From NCBI GenBank assembly GCA_031268525.1, contig JAIRXA010000066.1, forward strand, positions 1 through 15,661: 15,661 bases of DNA, read 5' to 3'. The notes below the pieces were generated by a model. It saw nothing but the letters and a program-made list of their open reading frames with translations. It was not told the DNA's origin and made no database searches. Position 1 is the first letter of the stretch, and each line of letters begins with the position of its first letter. A program made the translations under genes and the position numbers. Source of the DNA: Coriobacteriales bacterium. Its GTDB lineage: Bacteria; Actinomycetota; Coriobacteriia; Coriobacteriales; UBA8131. Shown one piece after another: positions 12,916 through 15,661 of this stretch.

Positions 12916-14112
12916 TCACTCCTGCGGCGACAGCGGACGCAAAGAGAAATCGTACCCACCGTCCAGCAGTTGCCGTGAGAAACCGCCGATGTCTCCTTCA
13001 TCGGTCAGGATGAGTTCGAGGATAGCCGATGCCTCGTTGATATGGTCGATGTCGATGGATTGAATGTTGCAGCCGGATTTGCCCGCAAAACCCGTGACCT
13101 CGGCGATGACTCCGGCGTGGTTGGCCATCGGGATACGCAGCTCCACGAGTTTGGCGGAATCCGGTACCCAGGTGGCGGGAATGGACGACCGCAGATAGGC
13201 AGCGTTGGTAAGCAGTCGTGCAAGGCTGCGCTTATCTCCATCGGATATGGACTGCTCAAACTCGCCTATAATAGTTTTAAGCTCTGCTAGCCCCCGTGCC
13301 AGAGCCCTTTGATTGTCCAGCGCGATGCCGCACCACAGCTCTGGGGAGCCCGCCGCGATACGGGTCGTGTCCTTAAAGCCGCCCGCCGCCAGACGGAACA
13401 GTTCCTGACGTTCTCCGGCATGTTCGCCTGCCAACTGCATGAGTGCCGATGCCACCACATGGGGCACGTGACTGACAATGGCGATGGCGTCGTCATGCTC
13501 CTCGCGCGGCAGACTGATACTCCGCGCTCCGAGCGTCGTGACGAATTCATGCAGACGCAAAAAGAGCGCCGAATCGGTCGTAGCGTTTGGGCAGAGTATC
13601 CAATGGGCGCCGGAGAACAATCCGGCGCGAGCCCCGTCGATGCCATTGACCTCACTGCCTGCCATCGGATGCCCGGGAATATAGCGCGTCGAATCTCTCA
13701 GGATGCTGACAGCGGCATCCACAAGCAGCCCCTTGGTGGAGATAACGTCGGTGATCGCACCGCCATAGCCGGACGCTTCGATACGCCGAAACCAGTCTTC
13801 GGCACCTGAAGCGGGGACCGCCAGCACAATCAGCTGGGTCGCTTCGTCGTCAAACCATTCGTTGGCGTCCTTATCGGCAAGCCATGTGGCCAGATCGGCA
13901 TCCTGAGCGCTCGTCAAGAGGCGCCCCTCGTCGATATAGCCCTTGGCGAGTGCGCCTTCGATCGCCCGTCGATCGACATCGATTCCTCGCACAAAGGGTA
14001 CGGGGCCTTCCTGCTGTTTAAGCGCGGCAGCGACCGAGCCGCCGATCAGCCCAACTCCAATGATGAGCACGGAGGCAAAGGGTGTACCACTCTGTGATTC
14101 TAGCCGCGCCAT
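12916..14112 (-). CDS. tyrA: Prephenate dehydrogenase with ACT domain
   Basis: TyrA oxidatively decarboxylates prephenate to 4-hydroxyphenylpyruvate for tyrosine synthesis. The Rossmann nucleotide-binding motif is IIGVGLIGGS (17-26). Prephenate-domain signatures are TDVISTKG (121-128) and GHPMAGSE (147-154). A C-terminal ACT domain (about 324-395; IPMANHAGVIAEVTGFAGKS) suggests feedback control by tyrosine, as is common when this domain is present. The length, 398 aa, fits dehydrogenase plus ACT. The ATG at 14112 lies inside the end of hisC (13-bp overlap) with GGAG close upstream, so translation is coupled. The gene sits in hisC-tyrA-aroA order. NAD or NADP use, and arogenate as an alternative substrate, cannot be read safely. 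Confidence 0.93.
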   Translation of the reverse strand: MARLESQSGTPFASVLIIGVGLIGGSVAAALKQQEGPVPFVRGIDVDRRAIEGALAKGYIDEGRLLTSAQDADLATWLADKDANEWFDDEATQLIVLAVPASGAEDWFRRIEASGYGGAITDVISTKGLLVDAAVSILRDSTRYIPGHPMAGSEVNGIDGARAGLFSGAHWILCPNATTDSALFLRLHEFVTTLGARSISLPREEHDDAIAIVSHVPHVVASALMQLAGEHAGERQELFRLAAGGFKDTTRIAAGSPELWCGIALDNQRALARGLAELKTIIGEFEQSISDGDKRSLARLLTNAAYLRSSIPATWVPDSAKLVELRIPMANHAGVIAEVTGFAGKSGCNIQSIDIDHINEASAILELILTDEGDIGGFSRQLLDGGYDFSLRPLSPQE

Positions 14113-15233
14113 GACTCCACCCTAGCTTCCTCTTGTCGCCAGTCGAACAGCTCCTCAAAAGCGGCGATGACTGCTGTTACCGCAGCTTCATCGCCGACCG
14201 TGATACGCAAACCATTCGCTCCCGCGAAAGGCCGCACGATGAGACCGCGCTTCAGGAGCGCCTCGAAGCTTGTCGCTGCGTCGGGCACTTCGACCCAGAC
14301 AAAATTCGCTTGCGAGGGATAGGAGCGCAGGCCAAGCTCGGCGAAGCAGGCCTGCAGACGTGATCGTCCCTCGGTGTTCAAGGCCCGACGTCGGGCGATC
14401 TCCTCGGCATCCTCCAGACTGGCAATCGCTCCCACCTGAGCAACCGTGTTCACGTTGAAAGGCTCGCGCACCTTGTTGACCATCTCGACAAGAATCGCCG
14501 GAGCAAAACCAAAACCGCAGCGAATGCCAGCGAGCGCATACATCTTGGAGAAGGTCTTGAGGACGACATACGGACGTTTGCCGTCGAAGAAGGCGAGGGG
14601 TTTTGCGGCATCGGGCGCCTGCGCCTCGTCGATGAACTCCTCGTAAGCGACATCCATGATCACCAGGACATGCGGGGGTACCGCGTCCAGAAAACGTTTG
14701 AGCGCGTCTTGGGAGACGACACCACCTGTCGGATTGTTTGGCGTGCAGATGAAGGCGATCTTGGTACGTTCGTCGATCGCGGCAAGTAAGGCCTTGAGGT
14801 CGTAGCTGCCGTCCGAGCTGAGAGGAACCTGCCGGAACTCAGCGTCAGCGATCATAGCCGAGGACTGATAGACAACAAAAGAGGGCCAGCCATACACGAC
14901 ATTGTCGCCAGGCTGCAGGCAGGTCTCGGCGATCAGGTCGAGCAGTTCGTTGGAACCATTGCCGATGATGATCTGCTCCGGCGTTCGGTCGTAGTGCCAG
15001 GCCAAAAGCTGCGTGAGATCGTGCGAAGAGCCGTCCGGATACTCGTTGAGCGCGACGAGTTTCTCGGCCATCGCCGCCAGTGCCGAGGGGAAGGGCGGCA
15101 AGGGACTCTCGTTTGAGGAGAGCTTATGAACCTCGTCGGTTACAGCGATCTCCCGTATCTGTTCGGTGCGCAGTCCCGGCTGGTAAGCCATGACCGGCTC
15201 GATATTGCTTCTGAAGAAGGCGTTCCAGGCCAT
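14100..15233 (-). CDS. hisC: Histidinol-phosphate aminotransferase
   Basis: HisC is a fold-type I PLP enzyme that converts imidazole-acetol phosphate to histidinol phosphate; relatives also transaminate aromatic amino acid precursors, which suits its place beside tyrA and aroA. Family motifs are LSSNESPLPP near the start, NGSNELLD, CTPNNPTGG, the PLP lysine K230 in TFSKMYALAGIRCGF, and a C-terminal RPFAGANGLRITVG. I prefer the ATG at 15233 (377 aa, MAWNAFFRSNIEP), which has GGGGAG about 11 bases upstream; the frame could extend to a GTG at 15254. The stop overlaps tyrA by 13 bases. The histidine-phosphatase gene upstream ends 42 bases before the start, so they probably share a transcript. Confidence 0.92.
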   Translation of the reverse strand: MAWNAFFRSNIEPVMAYQPGLRTEQIREIAVTDEVHKLSSNESPLPPFPSALAAMAEKLVALNEYPDGSSHDLTQLLAWHYDRTPEQIIIGNGSNELLDLIAETCLQPGDNVVYGWPSFVVYQSSAMIADAEFRQVPLSSDGSYDLKALLAAIDERTKIAFICTPNNPTGGVVSQDALKRFLDAVPPHVLVIMDVAYEEFIDEAQAPDAAKPLAFFDGKRPYVVLKTFSKMYALAGIRCGFGFAPAILVEMVNKVREPFNVNTVAQVGAIASLEDAEEIARRRALNTEGRSRLQACFAELGLRSYPSQANFVWVEVPDAATSFEALLKRGLIVRPFAGANGLRITVGDEAAVTAVIAAFEELFDWRQEEARVESWRG

Positions 15234-15275
15234 AGTGATTGTGTCTCCCCACACGTCTTTCCCGTATCTGCCTGC

Positions 15276-15661
15276 CTACAGTTTGGGACTCAACCATTCT
15301 GGCGCAAGCCCGTAGCGTTCCAGATACAGATTATCGCCATCACTGCCAAAAACCACCGACTCCACATTATAAACGGTCAGCGACCAGAGCTTTTCAGGTG
15401 GGAGCTCCAGCCAACAGGAGGTCAGGGCGCGTATCACTCCGCCGTGAGAGATGATCGCGGTGTTTTCGCGCCGAAAGCGCAGGTCGTGGGCAGCGGCTTC
15501 TACGCGAGCAGTAAAATCTTCCAGTGATTCCGCCCCCTCGACAGGCCAGTTTGCGGCAGTCGGCCCCCAAGGGAAGCTCAACTGACGCTTGACCGCCTCA
15601 TCATAGGTCAAGCCTTCCAAGACACCGAAGCCGATCTCCTGAAGCCGCGCGTCCACCTCCA
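15276..15661 (-). CDS. Histidine phosphatase (phosphoglycerate mutase-like), C-terminal part
   Basis: The last 128 or so residues of a phosphoglycerate-mutase-fold phosphatase; the frame stays open to the window edge, so the N-terminus with the catalytic RHG motif is outside. Seen here are ARLQEIGFGVLEG, the usual (L/E)xxFGxxEG segment, and IISHGGVIRAL with the second catalytic His. Members include alpha-ribazole phosphatase (CobC), cofactor-dependent mutases and broad-specificity sugar phosphatases, and this fragment does not separate them. It lies directly upstream of hisC in the same direction. The GTG at 15656 is an internal Val codon, not a start. Confidence 0.85.
   Translation of the reverse strand, partial: EVDARLQEIGFGVLEGLTYDEAVKRQLSFPWGPTAANWPVEGAESLEDFTARVEAAAHDLRFRRENTAIISHGGVIRALTSCWLELPPEKLWSLTVYNVESVVFGSDGDNLYLERYGLAPEWLSPKL

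Noticed and set aside
13309..13809. Plus-strand 166-codon frame inside tyrA
   Set aside because: It is antisense to conserved tyrA motifs, without a recognisable domain.
1..15661. CRISPR arrays
   Set aside because: No set of evenly spaced direct repeats with spacers was seen; the repeats present are simple tandem duplications or inverted repeats.

Overview
The window looks like chromosomal DNA of a moderately high-GC actinobacterium, most likely a coriobacterium (Eggerthellaceae or a relative). The basis is gene order and style: cmk-plsC-ispH and hisC-tyrA-aroA, all on the minus strand, and repeats with a GGGACGGTTC core of a kind I recall from such genomes. This placement is inference; there is no rRNA marker in the window.

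Layout. (1) 1-860: a GNAT acetyltransferase gene on the plus strand, flanked by two inverted repeats that carry the same GGGACGGTTC loop in opposite orientations; the right one also separates it from ispH. (2) 890-3279, minus strand: cmk, plsC and ispH, in transcription order, joined by ATGA overlaps. Between plsC and ispH lie two 9-codon micro-ORFs made by a 26-bp tandem duplication, so four consecutive TGA/ATG overlaps run down the operon. (3) 3280-11325: an accessory island of about 8 kb with mixed and mostly lower GC. It holds a decayed FitA/FitB-type toxin-antitoxin locus, a zinc-finger protein divergent from a plus-strand operon (XRE regulator, excisionase-like protein, 50-aa ORF, phage minor capsid protein fused to an ADP-ribosyltransferase domain, then small unknown ORFs), an IS630-family insertion sequence with recognisable ends, and a single-pass coiled-coil membrane protein. 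(4) 11326-15661, minus strand: a histidine-phosphatase gene cut by the window edge, hisC, tyrA and aroA, in transcription order.

How it works together. The right block makes aromatic amino acids and histidine (EPSP synthase, prephenate dehydrogenase with an ACT domain, histidinol-phosphate aminotransferase). The left block serves pyrimidine nucleotide supply (Cmk), phosphatidic acid synthesis (PlsC) and isoprenoid precursor synthesis (IspH). Both blocks read in the same direction and the island sits between aroA and cmk, so it probably split a longer housekeeping cluster. The most interesting content is the isolated capsid-ADP-ribosyltransferase gene with its own HTH genes and candidate immunity genes, an Arg-to-Ser change at what looks like the NAD-binding position of that domain, and the micro-ORF chain before ispH. 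Short tandem duplications also occur inside cmk and aroA, in the plsC-ispH junction and upstream of cmk.
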